Notes: generated from the sequence alone by a model not told the origin. A DNA stretch of 53,401 bases from Mycobacterium sp. E787 (GCF_001668725.1 NZ_LZKL01000123.1:1-53401); one strand, 5' to 3'. Positions 1 through 10,200 are shown, counted from the first letter of the stretch. Numbers and translations: made by a program.

Positions 1-999
1 GGCTTCGGGAACGCGGGCCTCGGGAACATGGGCAGCGGAAACATCGGCAACACCAACGTCGGCAACGGAAACCTGGGCAGCGGCAACGTCGGCAGCGGGA
101 ACCGGGGCGACTCCAACATGGGCGTCGGGAACCGCGGCAGCAACAACGTCGGCATCGCGAACACCGGCAACCACAACTTCGGCCTCGGCAATACGGGCAA
201 CAACGACATCGGCTTCGGGCTCACCGGCGACAACCAGATCGGCTTCGGCGCACTGAACTCGGGGACCGGAAACATCGGCTTCGGCAACTCGGGCACCGGC
301 AACATCGGCTTCTTCAACTCGGGCACCGGAAACGTCGGCTTCTTCAACTCCGGCAACCACAGCTTCGGTGTCGAGAACTCGGGCAGCTTCAACACCGGCT
401 TCACGAATTCGGGGCAGGGCAACACCGGCTTTTTGAACAGCGGTTTCAGCAACTTCGGGGTCGGCAACGGCGGGGCCAACAACATGGGGATGCTGAACGG
501 CGGTTCCCAGAATTTCGGGATGGGGAACTCCGGCTTCCAGAACACCGGCAGCGGAAACGCGGGCTCTCTCAACACCGGCGACTTCAACGCGGGCTCCATC
601 AATACCGGTTTGGGCAACTCGGGCGCCAGCAACACGGGCGGCTTCGACTCCGGGAACTTGAACACCGGCTTTGGCAGCACGGTCACCCCGGTCGGCGTCA
701 AGAACTCCGGCTTCGGCACCACCGGCCTGGACTCGTCGGGCTTCTTCAACTCCGGCGGCGACACCTCCGGCTTCCAGAACACCGGACTCGCGTTCGAGTC
801 GGGCTTCGGCAACTCGGGCAACGGCAACAACGCCGGGATCAACAACACGGGCAGCTTCCTGGCCGGCATCGGAAACACGGGGTTCGACAACATCGGCATC
901 GGCAACTCGAACGTCTTCAACTCCGGAATTGGCAACTCCGGCAACGACGACTCGGGCTTCTTCAACAGGCGCGACGCGCAGGCGGGTTTCTTCCAATAA
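1..999 (+). CDS. PPE-MPTR family protein, C-terminal part (5' end outside window)
   Basis: The frame is open from the first base, so the start and the N-terminal PPE domain lie outside the window. What is visible is about 332 residues of near-perfect NxGxGN / SGxxNxGFxN pentapeptide repeats, the major polymorphic tandem repeat (MPTR) of this PPE subfamily. The run ends in a short non-repeat tail (DDSGFFNRRDAQAGFFQ) and TAA. The family is specific to mycobacteria and is cell-surface or secreted by ESX systems in known cases; the role of this member is unknown. The codons are synonymously varied, so the repeat is at protein level rather than a recent DNA tandem array. A second PPE gene begins 24 nt downstream. 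Confidence 0.9.
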   Translation, partial: GFGNAGLGNMGSGNIGNTNVGNGNLGSGNVGSGNRGDSNMGVGNRGSNNVGIANTGNHNFGLGNTGNNDIGFGLTGDNQIGFGALNSGTGNIGFGNSGTGNIGFFNSGTGNVGFFNSGNHSFGVENSGSFNTGFTNSGQGNTGFLNSGFSNFGVGNGGANNMGMLNGGSQNFGMGNSGFQNTGSGNAGSLNTGDFNAGSINTGLGNSGASNTGGFDSGNLNTGFGSTVTPVGVKNSGFGTTGLDSSGFFNSGGDTSGFQNTGLAFESGFGNSGNGNNAGINNTGSFLAGIGNTGFDNIGIGNSNVFNSGIGNSGNDDSGFFNRRDAQAGFFQ

Positions 1000-1023
1000 G
1001 GAGCTTCTTCCAAAAGGATTGTG

Positions 1024-2127
1024 ATGTCAGACTTTTCGTTGTTGCCGCCGGAGATCAACTCGGCGCGGATGTACGCCGGCGCCGGGGCCGGACCGTTGTT
1101 CACGGCGGCGACGGCCTGGGACGGGTTGGCGGCCGACGTGCGGGCGTCGGCCTCGTCGTTTGACTCGGTGATCTCGGGTCTGATCGGCGGCCCGTGGTCG
1201 GGCCCGGCCTCCGAGGCGATGGTGCGCGCCGCGGCGCCGTACGCATCGTGGCTGTCGGAGTCGGCCGCACAGGCCGAGGCGGCGGCGGCGCAGGCGCGGG
1301 CGGCGGCGACGGCGTTCGAGGCGGCGCAGACCTTGACCGTGCATCCGGCCGCAGTCGCGGCCAATCGCACGCAACTGATGGCGTTGGTGGCGACCAACTT
1401 TCTGGGCCAGAACACGCCGGCGATCGCGGCCACCGAGTTCCACTACGGCCAGATGTGGGCCCAGGACGTCGCCGCGATGGCCGGCTACCACGCCGGGGCG
1501 ATGTCGGTGGCGGCGGCGCTGACGCCGTTCGCGGCGCCGCCAATCAGCCTGGCAGGCTTGGTGTCTCCCGCCATGCAGGGAGCCGCGGATGTAGTGACCG
1601 CCTTGCAGTCGCTGCTTTCCGGGGCGCCGCTGCAGTCGCTGTCGTCGCTTGCGCAAGTCGCGACGCTGCCGATCAGCATGCTGATGTCACCGATCATGTC
1701 GCTGGCGCAGGGCGCGAACGCCGGCACCGCGGGGCTGGCCGATGCCACGGCGGTCGGCGCGGACGTCCCGAAGTTTGTCAGCAGCGCCGCCCCGGCGATG
1801 ACACCGTTGGGCGGAGGAGCGGGCCTCGGGCCGGCCATGTCGGCGGGCTTGGGCAAGGCCCGGCTGGTGGGCTCGATGTCGGTGCCCCCGACATGGCAGG
1901 GATCGATGCCGGCCCGCGTGGTCAGCGCGGCCACGTCCGCGCTGGGCGGCGAAACGCCCGCCGCCGCGGCGGGAGTCGGGGCCGGCATGGGCGGCATGCC
2001 GATGATGCCGATGCCGATGGGCGGCATGGGCGCCGGAGCGCCCGCCGGGATGCTGGGCCGGGGCGGGGCGAGTCCGCATGTGCTGCAGTCGCGGCCCACC
2101 GTGGTGCCGCGTGTCGGGGTCGGATAG
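1024..2127 (+). CDS. PPE family protein, PPE-SVP subfamily
   Basis: About 367 residues. The N-terminal PPE domain opens with DFSLLPPEINSARMYAGAG and carries the helical segment GPWSGPASEAMVRAAAPYASWL expected of the ~180-residue PPE fold that pairs with a PE partner. The SVP signature is SMSVPPTWQG near residue 286, followed by a Gly/Met/Pro-rich tail ending in VVPRVGVG, typical of PPE-SVP proteins. GTG at 1021 directly precedes ATG at 1024; ATG is preferred because it gives the family N-terminus and sits about 6 nt behind the AAAAGGA stretch. It follows the MPTR gene closely and may be co-transcribed with it. No PE gene is adjacent. Export through an ESX system is known for the family, not shown here. 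Confidence 0.92.
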   Translation: MSDFSLLPPEINSARMYAGAGAGPLFTAATAWDGLAADVRASASSFDSVISGLIGGPWSGPASEAMVRAAAPYASWLSESAAQAEAAAAQARAAATAFEAAQTLTVHPAAVAANRTQLMALVATNFLGQNTPAIAATEFHYGQMWAQDVAAMAGYHAGAMSVAAALTPFAAPPISLAGLVSPAMQGAADVVTALQSLLSGAPLQSLSSLAQVATLPISMLMSPIMSLAQGANAGTAGLADATAVGADVPKFVSSAAPAMTPLGGGAGLGPAMSAGLGKARLVGSMSVPPTWQGSMPARVVSAATSALGGETPAAAAGVGAGMGGMPMMPMPMGGMGAGAPAGMLGRGGASPHVLQSRPTVVPRVGVG

Positions 2128-2240
2128 GGCGGGGGTGAGCGGCCGGGCTTTGCGGACTCGCCGCCGAACGTGATGCGGCGGCAAGTGATCAGACACCAAC
2201 AATCAATTGGGAGACGTCCTGCGCTCCAAGGAGGATAGAT

Positions 2241-3761
2241 ATGACGGTGCGGGACGGCATGGCCAATGGTCATGGCGCCGTTGGTTACGTGTTGTCCTGC
2301 CTCGCACTGCTGTACGGGATCGGCTTCACCGGAAACGTCGCGGTTCCGCGAAGCATGGACCACGCGGTGGCGGCCCCCCGGGGCAACGCGATCCTGGTCG
2401 ATCTGGCCCTGCTTGCCCTGTTCGTGCTTGCGCAGAGCGTCATCCGGGATCCGGGGCACAGCCGGTGGCTGTTCGCGAGCCTTGCGTTGTGCCCGCTGTA
2501 CTGGCAATGGCGCACCCTGCCAACGGTCGTCTGGAACGTGCCATCGCCGGTGGGCCGGCTGGGCCTGCACGCCTTGTTCTGGCTGGCATGGGCGATCGTC
2601 GTGTTCGCAGCGATCGGCATCCGGCGCATCGCCTGCTTCGAGCTACGGATCCGGTGGTTCCTGTGGCGTGAAAAACGCAGTGCCAACCGGGGATTCGGCC
2701 AATGGCGGGCGTATTCGCCGGTGCGGCACCCGATCGTGGCGGGCTTGGTCGTCGCGCTGTGGGCTACGCCGGCGATGACGGCAGGGCACCTGCTCCTCGC
2801 GGCCGCCGCCACCGGCTATGTCGTGGTGGTCGTGCGGGAGGAAGAACACGTTTCGCGGCGACAGTCGGCGTTGATCACCACGGTCATCGGCGAGCTGTCG
2901 GGAACCGTGTTTCCCGCGCTGCGGCAGGCAACGGTCTTTTCGGGCCCCCCGTCAGCTTTGCATCGCCGCCGCAGCCGTCTCGGCCGACATCACCTCGGCC
3001 GCCGCGCGCTCGCCGGAGCGGATCGCGCCATCGATCCACCCGCACATGATCGCCGAGCTTTCCGTCCCGGCCCAGTGGACGCGACCACAGGGCTCGCGCA
3101 GGGTGTAGCCGAATTGCGTGAGCACCCCGGTCGGTGCGTGGCTGATCATCCCGCCACCGGAGTGGCGATCGGTAGTCCAGTTCTGCTCGTGGAAGTCCAG
3201 CGGCGCGTTCGCCTTGCCGCCGAACCGGTCGACGAGCTCGCCGATGAGCACCGCTTTGCGTTCGGTGTCGTCGAGCCGCGTCAGCCGGCGCGCCGCGGGC
3301 CCCTCGGTGATGATGCACATGATCCCGGGGTTGGGGGTGTCGGTGCAGGCGTCGATGGTGAGGGTGGCCGGGGACCCCGGGGCGGCCGACTGGCCGGACA
3401 GCCCGTCGGCCCGCCAGAAGGGTTCGTCGTAGACGACCGAGGTCTTGATGACGGCGCCGCCGGGCATGCGCCGGTGCAGAAACGCGCGGTCCACCGGCAG
3501 CATCGGCTCGTAGACGATCGAGTCGGCGATCGCCAAGGGGATCGCGACGATGACGCGCCGGGCCCGCACCGTCATTTTGTCCGCGGTGATCGTCACGCCG
3601 CCGGCGTCCTGGGTGATCTGCCGAACGGGCTGCGAAAGATGCAGCGTCGCACCGAGTTCCGCGGCGATCGGGCCGTAGATGGCGCCCATCCCGCCCACCG
3701 GCCGCGCGTCCTGGGCGCCGCCCTTGCCCGAGATGACGAAGGTGGCACCGCCCCCGGATGA
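2241..3761 (+). CDS. MddA/NnrU-like membrane methyltransferase, 3' end abnormal
   Basis: A perfect AAGGAGG at 2228-2234 fixes the ATG at 2241. Residues 1 to about 230 look like the mycobacterial NnrU / methanethiol S-methyltransferase-like family (Rv3238c relatives): GIGFTGNVAVPRSMD at the N-terminus, several hydrophobic segments, then SPVRHPIVAGLVVALWATPAMTAGHLL and an EEEH segment. The family motif around HSxMAR is changed to QSVIRD, so activity is uncertain. Family members end near residue 240, but this frame has no stop there. It stays open to 3761, running about 810 nt antisense to the convergent amine oxidase gene, where the translation is low-complexity and Arg/Asp/Gly-rich. The true gene probably ended near 2950 and has lost its stop by mutation or frameshift, or it makes a protein with a meaningless tail. 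Confidence 0.55.
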   Translation: MTVRDGMANGHGAVGYVLSCLALLYGIGFTGNVAVPRSMDHAVAAPRGNAILVDLALLALFVLAQSVIRDPGHSRWLFASLALCPLYWQWRTLPTVVWNVPSPVGRLGLHALFWLAWAIVVFAAIGIRRIACFELRIRWFLWREKRSANRGFGQWRAYSPVRHPIVAGLVVALWATPAMTAGHLLLAAAATGYVVVVVREEEHVSRRQSALITTVIGELSGTVFPALRQATVFSGPPSALHRRRSRLGRHHLGRRALAGADRAIDPPAHDRRAFRPGPVDATTGLAQGVAELREHPGRCVADHPATGVAIGSPVLLVEVQRRVRLAAEPVDELADEHRFAFGVVEPRQPARRGPLGDDAHDPGVGGVGAGVDGEGGRGPRGGRLAGQPVGPPEGFVVDDRGLDDGAAGHAPVQKRAVHRQHRLVDDRVGDRQGDRDDDAPGPHRHFVRGDRHAAGVLGDLPNGLRKMQRRTEFRGDRAVDGAHPAHRPRVLGAALARDDEGGTAPG

Positions 3762-4328
3762 CCCCATCTGCGTCAGCACCCACAGCAGTGACGTCTCCGA
3801 GGCCGCCGACGTGTAGGTTCCGGCCAGGGCCATGTCCAGCATCTCCCGCGCCGGACGGGACATTGTGTTCTTGTCGAGCCATTCCCCCAGGCTGATCCGG
3901 TCCCACTCCTCGGCCTTCTTCGCCTCCCACGGCGCTTCGCGCGGAATCGTCTTGCACATCTGGTCCACCTCGAGCAGACCGGCGCCGAGGTTGGCCACCG
4001 CCCACGGGCTCATGCTCCACGGGATGGTGCCGCCGTAGCGGTGCTTCTTGCCGTCGACGATCATCATGGCGTCGCCGTCGTGGTTCTGCTTGTATTCGGG
4101 CACGCCGAATTCGGTCATGAGGGCGTGAATCCGGTCCTGCCCCGGGCCGACCCACGCGCCGCCGCGGTCGACCCACGACCCGTCCGGGCGATACTCGGTG
4201 AACGTCCGGCCGCCGACCCGGTCGCGCGCCTCCAGCAAGGCCACCGTTCGGCCCGCTCGTTGCAATCGCAGGGCGGCCGTCAAACCTGCGAATCCCGCGC
4301 CGACCACGCAGTAATCGACCTCCGACAC
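2952..4328 (-). CDS. flavin monoamine oxidase family protein
   Basis: About 458 residues. Near the N-terminus is the FAD-binding Rossmann motif VVGAGFAGL, followed by LEARDRVGGRTFT and the GGAWVGPGQDRI segment typical of amine oxidases. The C-terminal FAD motif is GRVHWAGTESS, followed by GWIDGAIRSGERAAAEV. This is the Rv3170 (AofH)-like family, which oxidises amines with release of H2O2; the substrate is unknown. The frame is open to a GTG at 4343, but AAGGAG lies six bases before the GTG at 4328, which starts VSEVDYCVVGAG, so 4328 is preferred. The gene converges on the membrane methyltransferase-like gene. Confidence 0.88.
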   Translation of the reverse strand: MSEVDYCVVGAGFAGLTAALRLQRAGRTVALLEARDRVGGRTFTEYRPDGSWVDRGGAWVGPGQDRIHALMTEFGVPEYKQNHDGDAMMIVDGKKHRYGGTIPWSMSPWAVANLGAGLLEVDQMCKTIPREAPWEAKKAEEWDRISLGEWLDKNTMSRPAREMLDMALAGTYTSAASETSLLWVLTQMGSSGGGATFVISGKGGAQDARPVGGMGAIYGPIAAELGATLHLSQPVRQITQDAGGVTITADKMTVRARRVIVAIPLAIADSIVYEPMLPVDRAFLHRRMPGGAVIKTSVVYDEPFWRADGLSGQSAAPGSPATLTIDACTDTPNPGIMCIITEGPAARRLTRLDDTERKAVLIGELVDRFGGKANAPLDFHEQNWTTDRHSGGGMISHAPTGVLTQFGYTLREPCGRVHWAGTESSAIMCGWIDGAIRSGERAAAEVMSAETAAAAMQS

Positions 4329-4470
4329 GACAGGCTCCTTCACCTGGTCCGCCCCAGCAGCAAACTACACCGCTCGCGGTAGCGGCAGAAGTGTGTTCAC
4401 CCGGAATTCGCGGGCGATTCAAAGCCATCCATCCGCCAGTGACGGCAAACCCCTTGTGGCCCTTGGCTAC

Positions 4471-5532
4471 TCAGAGATGATGGGCCTGGTTGCCGCCGCG
4501 GCGTTTGGCGGTGTACATCGCGCTGTCTGCGACCTCGACGAGTTTCTCGATGAGCCCCGGGATGTCGAAAGTGCCCGTGGGCGGCAGGTCGGCGGTGGCC
4601 GTACCGACGCTGGCGGTCAATCCCTGAGGAAGCGCGGCGATCGCAGCGCCCAACCGCGCCGAAATTTCCTCGGCGTTCGGCGACGGACCGGTCGCGGCGA
4701 CGAGGAACTCTTCGCCGCCCGCGCGACAGAGCACCGCCGTCGGCGGCAGCTGCTGCCGCAGCACGTCGGCGACAGCGATCAGCGCGCGGTCACCCGCGGC
4801 ATGACCGAAGGTGTCGTTGATGCGTTTGAACGCATCGAGGTCGATCATGATCATCATCAGGTGGGTGTCGTCGGCGTCCGGATCGCCGAGCATCCGGGTG
4901 AGGGCGGCGATGAACCCTCGGCGATTGAAGAGCCCGGTCAGCGCGTCTTCGTCGGCGCGCACCGCGTAGGTCCCCAGGGCCCGCGACATCCCTCGCATCG
5001 CCAGCGGGAAGGACAGGTTGAGAATGGTGATCACCCAGAACGCGGCGAGCCCGGTCCCCAAGTCGAACTCGCGGGCCAGATGCGCCGCGGTCGCGACGGA
5101 CACGGTGACCGCCAGGGCGGCGCTGAAGACCAGGAGCCTGTTGCCGTGGAAGAGGGCCACATAGCCGCTGTTGGTGGCCATCGCGCAGCAGCCGACGGCC
5201 GCCAGGGCGGCGGTCGACTGGGTCAGGCTCCATCCCGCGATGCACGTCGCGGCGACCACCCCGAAGATCTCCGATTGGACCCGGGTCGGCCAGTGCGTCA
5301 GCCAGAACACGCTCACCGCCACGACGAAGATCGCCGCCATTGCGTCGACCAGCACCACCTCGGCCGTCGGGTGACGCGCGCTGAGCATGGTGGTCACCGG
5401 GACGAGCGCCGATATCGACGAGATGGCCGCCAGGGTCCACTGGGCCGCGCGAAGCACTCCGCGCTCGCGCAAGATATCCGTAATCCAATCGAACTGGTCG
5501 GGCTGACCCAGCCACGACCCGAATCGGGGCAC
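4471..5532 (-). CDS. membrane-anchored GGDEF-domain diguanylate cyclase
   Basis: About 353 residues. Roughly the first 185 contain several hydrophobic segments (for example AAIFVVAVSVFWL, ALAVTVSVATAAHL, FWVITILNLSFPLAM), forming an N-terminal membrane sensor module. A complete GGDEF domain follows: DALTGLFNRRGF, MIDLDAFKRINDTFGHAAGD and the signature AGGEEF near residue 270. The GGEEF form is compatible with synthesis of cyclic di-GMP from GTP. No EAL domain is attached. The AAGGAGG run at the start overlaps GTG 5541, so the in-frame GTG at 5532, about 7 nt further on, is the more likely start. What the membrane part senses cannot be told from sequence. Confidence 0.88.
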   Translation of the reverse strand: MPRFGSWLGQPDQFDWITDILRERGVLRAAQWTLAAISSISALVPVTTMLSARHPTAEVVLVDAMAAIFVVAVSVFWLTHWPTRVQSEIFGVVAATCIAGWSLTQSTAALAAVGCCAMATNSGYVALFHGNRLLVFSAALAVTVSVATAAHLAREFDLGTGLAAFWVITILNLSFPLAMRGMSRALGTYAVRADEDALTGLFNRRGFIAALTRMLGDPDADDTHLMMIMIDLDAFKRINDTFGHAAGDRALIAVADVLRQQLPPTAVLCRAGGEEFLVAATGPSPNAEEISARLGAAIAALPQGLTASVGTATADLPPTGTFDIPGLIEKLVEVADSAMYTAKRRGGNQAHHL

Positions 5533-5644
5533 GCCGCGCACCTCCTTTCAGGAGATAGCTCAGTATCCAACAGCCATTGACGGCGCACATGTGCGAAATC
5601 GACGAACCTTGCGGGGTTCGGTGCGGCCGCGCCGCCAGCTTGCC

Positions 5645-5650
5645 TAGGGT
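5645..5650 (+). promoter_or_regulatory. -10 box of a probable leaderless promoter for prpD
   Basis: TAGGGT lies exactly 7 nt before ATG 5658. A TAnnnT hexamer 6-7 nt before a start codon is the usual layout of leaderless mycobacterial transcripts. No Shine-Dalgarno sequence is present. This also supports 5658 over the upstream in-frame ATG at 5577. Confidence 0.55.
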
Positions 5651-5657
5651 GCGCAGC

Positions 5658-7163
5658 ATGTTGGTGCATGTGGTGCGGGCGCGGCGCAGTGCCGAACACT
5701 TCCCCCGCAGCGAACACCTGGCGTGGAAGATCGCGCAGGTCGCGGCCGACCCGGTCGCCGTGCCCGCGGACACGGCGGCGATGGTGATCGACCGCATCAT
5801 CGACAATGCCGCCGTTTCGGCCGCCTCGGTCATCCGTCGTCCGGTGGCGGCCGCGCGGGCTCAGGCCCTGGCGCACCGCGGACCGGGGCGCGGGGCGAAG
5901 GTGTTCGGCGTCGAGGGCGACTATTCGCCGGAATGGGCGGCCTGGGCCAACGGCGTCGCGGTGCGCGAGTTGGACTTCCATGACACGTTTCTTGCCGCCG
6001 ACTACTCCCATCCGGGCGACAACATCCCCGCCCTGGTGGCCGTTGCCCAGCATCTCGGGATCGGTGGCGCGGACCTGATCCGGGGCATCGCCACCGGCTA
6101 CGAGATCCAGATCGACCTGGTCAAGGGCATCTGCCTGCACGAACACCAGATCGATCACGTCGCACACCTGGGCCCGTCGGTGGCGGCGGGCCTGGGCGCC
6201 ATGCTGCGTCTCGAACCGGAGACGATCTATCACGCGATCGGTCAGGCTCTGCACCTGACGACGGCGACGCGCCAGTCGCGCAAGGGCCTGATCTCCAGCT
6301 GGAAGGCCTTCGCTCCGGCCTGGGCCGGCAAGGTCGCGATCGAGGCCGTCGACCGCGCCATGCGCGGGGAAGGCTCACCCGCGCCGATCTGGGAGGGCGA
6401 GGACGGGGTGATCGCCCGGTTGCTCTCGGGTTTCGAGCGCAGCTATCACGTTCCGTTGCCGGAGCCGGGTGAGCCCAAGCGGGCCATCCTGGAGAGCTAC
6501 ACCAAGGAGCACTCGGCGGAGTATCAGTGCCAGGCCCTGATCGACCTGGCGCGCCGGGTGCGCGGCCGAATCGGCGACCCGGGCGAAGTCGCGACGATCG
6601 TGCTGCACACCAGCCATCACACCCACCACGTGATCGGCACCGGATCCAACGACCCGCAGAAGATGGACCCGGACGCGTCCCGGGAGACGCTCGACCACTC
6701 GGCGATGTACGTCTTCGCGGTCGCGTTGCAGGACGGCGCGTGGCATCACGAGCGGTCCTACGCGCCGCAGCGCGCGCACCGCCCCGACACCGTCGAGCTT
6801 TGGCACAAGATCTCCACCGTCGAGGATCCCGAATGGACCCGGCGCTACCACTCCGCCGATCCGGCGGAAAAGGCGTTCGGCGCCCGCGCGGTGATCACCA
6901 TGAACAACGGCGACGTGATCATCGACGAGATCGCCTTCGCCGACGCGCATCCGTTGGGGGCCAGGCCGTTTGAGCGCCCGCAGTACATCGGGAAGTTCAC
7001 CGGGCTGGCCGAGGGCGTCGTCGGCCACGCCGAGCGGCGGCGGTTCCTCTCGGCGGTCGACGCGCTTCCGGGCCTGCCGCCCGGCGCTCTGGGTGCGCTC
7101 AACATCACGGTCGGGCCGCATGTGCTCGACGCGGCGCCGACCATCCCGCCTGGGATCTTCTGA
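5658..7163 (+). CDS. prpD: 2-methylcitrate dehydratase (MmgE/PrpD family)
   Basis: About 501 residues, close to PrpD of other bacteria. Family features include WKIAQVAADP near the start, RIIDNAAVSAASVIRRPV, ELDFHDTFLAADYSHPGDNIPALVAVAQ and the conserved HLTTATRQSRKG and FAPAWAGKVAIEAVDRA segments. The enzyme dehydrates 2-methylcitrate in the methylcitrate cycle that disposes of propionyl-CoA from odd-chain, branched and sterol lipids. The open frame begins at 5577, but homology starts near RARRSAEHFP and a leaderless -10 box marks ATG 5658. No prpC (methylcitrate synthase) or prpR lies next to it, unlike the M. tuberculosis Rv1129c-Rv1131 arrangement as I recall it; pyruvate carboxylase follows instead. 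Confidence 0.92.
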   Translation: MLVHVVRARRSAEHFPRSEHLAWKIAQVAADPVAVPADTAAMVIDRIIDNAAVSAASVIRRPVAAARAQALAHRGPGRGAKVFGVEGDYSPEWAAWANGVAVRELDFHDTFLAADYSHPGDNIPALVAVAQHLGIGGADLIRGIATGYEIQIDLVKGICLHEHQIDHVAHLGPSVAAGLGAMLRLEPETIYHAIGQALHLTTATRQSRKGLISSWKAFAPAWAGKVAIEAVDRAMRGEGSPAPIWEGEDGVIARLLSGFERSYHVPLPEPGEPKRAILESYTKEHSAEYQCQALIDLARRVRGRIGDPGEVATIVLHTSHHTHHVIGTGSNDPQKMDPDASRETLDHSAMYVFAVALQDGAWHHERSYAPQRAHRPDTVELWHKISTVEDPEWTRRYHSADPAEKAFGARAVITMNNGDVIIDEIAFADAHPLGARPFERPQYIGKFTGLAEGVVGHAERRRFLSAVDALPGLPPGALGALNITVGPHVLDAAPTIPPGIF

Positions 7164-7266
7164 CGGGCGGCGGACGGGCTTCGACATCGGGACCCCGACA
7201 GCGCATTTCGTGATGCGCCGGCGCATGCCGCCGGCTCAGCGAGTATGTCGGGCCGCCGCGACGCTC

Positions 7267-7272
7267 TATCGT
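7267..7272 (+). promoter_or_regulatory. -10 box of a probable leaderless promoter for pyc
   Basis: TATCGT lies 7 nt before GTG 7280, with no Shine-Dalgarno sequence in between. The first transcribed base would be at or next to the G of the start codon. Confidence 0.5.
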
Positions 7273-7279
7273 GATTAGC

Positions 7280-10200
7280 GTGTTAGCGAAAGTCCTGGTC
7301 GCCAATCGCGGGGAGATCGCGATCCGCGCGTTCCGCGCGGCCTACGAACTGGAAATGGCCACCGTGGCGGTCTACCCGTACGAGGACCGCAACTCTGTGC
7401 ATCGGTTGAAGGCCGACGAGTCGTACCAGATCGGTGAGCCGGGGCATCCGGTGCGGGCCTACCTTTCCATCGACGAGATCGTCGAGACGGCGCTGGCCTG
7501 CGGCGCGGACGCGATCTACCCCGGCTACGGCTTTCTGTCGGAAAACCCCGACCTGGCGGCGGCGTGCGCGGCGGCGGGTGTGACGTTCGTCGGCCCGAGG
7601 GCCGAGGTGTTGGAGCTGACGGGCAACAAGTCGCGGGCGATCGCGGCGGCGCGGGCGGCGGGCCTTCCGGTGCTGAGCTCATCGCCGCCCTCGACGTCGG
7701 TGGACGAGCTGGTGGCCGCCGCCGAGTCGATGGCGTTTCCGTTGTTCGTCAAGGCGGTCGCCGGTGGCGGCGGCCGGGGAATGCGGCGGGTCAGCGAGCC
7801 GTCGGGCCTGGCCGAGGCGATCGAGGCGGCCAGCCGCGAGGCCGAGTCCGCGTTCGGGGACGCCGCGGTGTTCCTCGAGCAGGCGGTGCTCAACCCGCGC
7901 CACATCGAAGTGCAGGTGCTGGCCGACAACCACGGCAACGTGATCCACCTCTACGAGCGGGACTGCAGCGTGCAGCGGCGGCACCAGAAGGTGATCGAAA
8001 TCGCCCCGGCGCCCAACCTGGATCCCGAACTGCGCGAACGGATCTGCTCGGACGCGGTGGCCTTCGCGCGCAGCATCGGCTACACGTGTGCGGGCACAGT
8101 CGAATTCCTGCTCGACGAGCGCGGCAATCACGTGTTCATCGAGATGAACCCCCGCATCCAGGTCGAGCACACCGTCACCGAGGAGATCACCGACGTCGAC
8201 CTGGTGTCGGCGCAGCTGCGGATCGCGGGCGGGCAGACCTTGGAAGACATTGGTTTGAGCCAAGATTCGATCACTCCGCACGGCGCGGCGCTGCAGTGCC
8301 GGATCACCACCGAGGATCCGGCCAACGGTTTCCGCCCGGACACCGGCCGCATCACCGCCTACCGCACCCCCGGCGGGGCGGGAATCCGGCTGGACGGCGG
8401 CACGACGCTGGGCGCCGAGATCAGCGCGCATTTCGACTCGATGCTGATCAAGCTGACGTGCCGAGGGCGCGACTTCGCGACGGCCGTGCGCCGGGCCAGG
8501 CGTGCGGTGGCGGAGTTCCGCATCCGCGGTGTCTCAACGAACATTCCGTTCCTGCAGGCGGTGCTGGACGACGAAGATTTCCAGGCCGGCCGTGTCACGA
8601 CGTCGTTCATCGAGCAGCGGCCGCAGCTGCTCACCGCGCGCAGTTCGGCCGACCGCGGCACCAAGATCCTGAACTACCTTGCCGACGTCACGGTCAACAA
8701 GCCGCACGGTGAGCGTCCGTCCACGGTGTATCCCCACGACAAGCTGCCCGACATCGACCTGTCGGGGACCCCGCCCGCGGGCTCCAAGCAGCGCCTGGCC
8801 GAACTGGGGCCGGAGCGATTCGCGGCGTGGCTCCGCGAGTCGCGGCGCGTCGGCGTCACCGACACCACATTCCGCGACGCGCACCAGTCCTTGCTGGCCA
8901 CCCGGGTCCGCACCAGCGGGCTGGTCAAGGTCGCGCCCTACATCGCGCGGATGATGCCGCAGCTGTTGTCGGTGGAATGCTGGGGCGGGGCGACATACGA
9001 TGTGGCGCTGCGGTTTTTGAAGGAAGACCCCTGGGAGCGGTTGGCGGCGCTGCGCGAGGCGATGCCCAACATCTGTTTGCAGATGCTGCTGCGGGGCCGA
9101 AACACGGTGGGGTACACGCCTTATCCCGAAACCGTGACGGCGGCATTCGTCGAGGAGGCCACCGGCACGGGAATCGACATCTTCCGGATCTTCGACGCCC
9201 TGAACAACGTCGAATCGATGCGGCCGGCGATCGACGCCGTGCGGGAAACCGGGACGGCGGTGGCCGAGGTCGCGATGTCCTACACCGGCGATCTGAGCGA
9301 TCCGTCCGAGAACCTCTACACGCTCGATTACTACTTGAAGCTCGCCGAGCAGATCGTCATGGCGGGCGCGCACGTGCTCGCGATCAAGGACATGGCGGGA
9401 CTGCTTCGCGCGCCGGCCGCCACGACGCTGGTGTCCGCGCTCAGGGCGCGCTTCGACCTGCCGGTGCATGTGCATACGCACGACACGCCGGGCGGCCAAC
9501 TCGCCACCTACGTGGCCGCCTGGCACGCGGGAGCGGACGCCGTCGACGGCGCCGCCGCACCGCTCGCGGGCACCACGAGCCAGCCGGCACTGTCGTCGAT
9601 CGTGGCCGCCGCGGCCCACAGCGCCTACGACACCGGGTTGTCGCTGACCGCGGTGTGCGACCTGGAGCCGTACTGGGAGGCGCTGCGCAGGGTGTACGCG
9701 CCGTTCGAATCCGGGCTGCCGGCCCCGACCGGCCGGGTGTACCACCACGAGATCCCCGGCGGGCAGTTGTCGAACCTGCGGCAGCAGGCCATCGCGCTCG
9801 GCCTCGGGGACCGGTTCGAGGACATCGAAAACGCTTATGCCGGCGCCGATGCCATCCTCGGGCGCCTCGTCAAGGTCACCCCGTCGAGCAAGGTGGTCGG
9901 GGACTTGGCGCTGGCCCTGGTCGGGGCGGGCATCACCGCCCGGGACTTCGCCGACGACCCGGCGCGTTACGACATCCCGGACTCGGTCATCGGCTTCCTG
10001 CGCGGTGAACTCGGCGATCCGCCCGGGGGATGGCCGGAGCCCTTGCGCACCAAGGCATTACAGGGTCGCGGCCCGGCGAGGCCGGAGCAGCAGCTTTCGG
10101 CCGGCGATGAGTTGGCGCTGGCCGCGCCCGGCGCCGAGCGCCAGGCAACGCTGAATCGGCTGCTGTTCCCGGGGCCCACCAAGGAACTCGAGGACCACCG

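Noticed and set aside
1..999. Possible CRISPR or DNA tandem repeat array at the left edge
   Set aside because: The periodicity follows NxGxGN codons with variable third positions; it is the MPTR protein repeat of a PPE gene, without spacers.
4393..5580. Plus-strand frame of 395 codons opposite the GGDEF gene
   Set aside because: The minus strand encodes a complete GGDEF domain; the plus translation is low-complexity.
8534..9748. 404-codon frame opposite the middle of pyruvate carboxylase
   Set aside because: The plus-strand gene is a full-length enzyme with all motifs; the antisense translation is His/Arg/Gly-rich noise.
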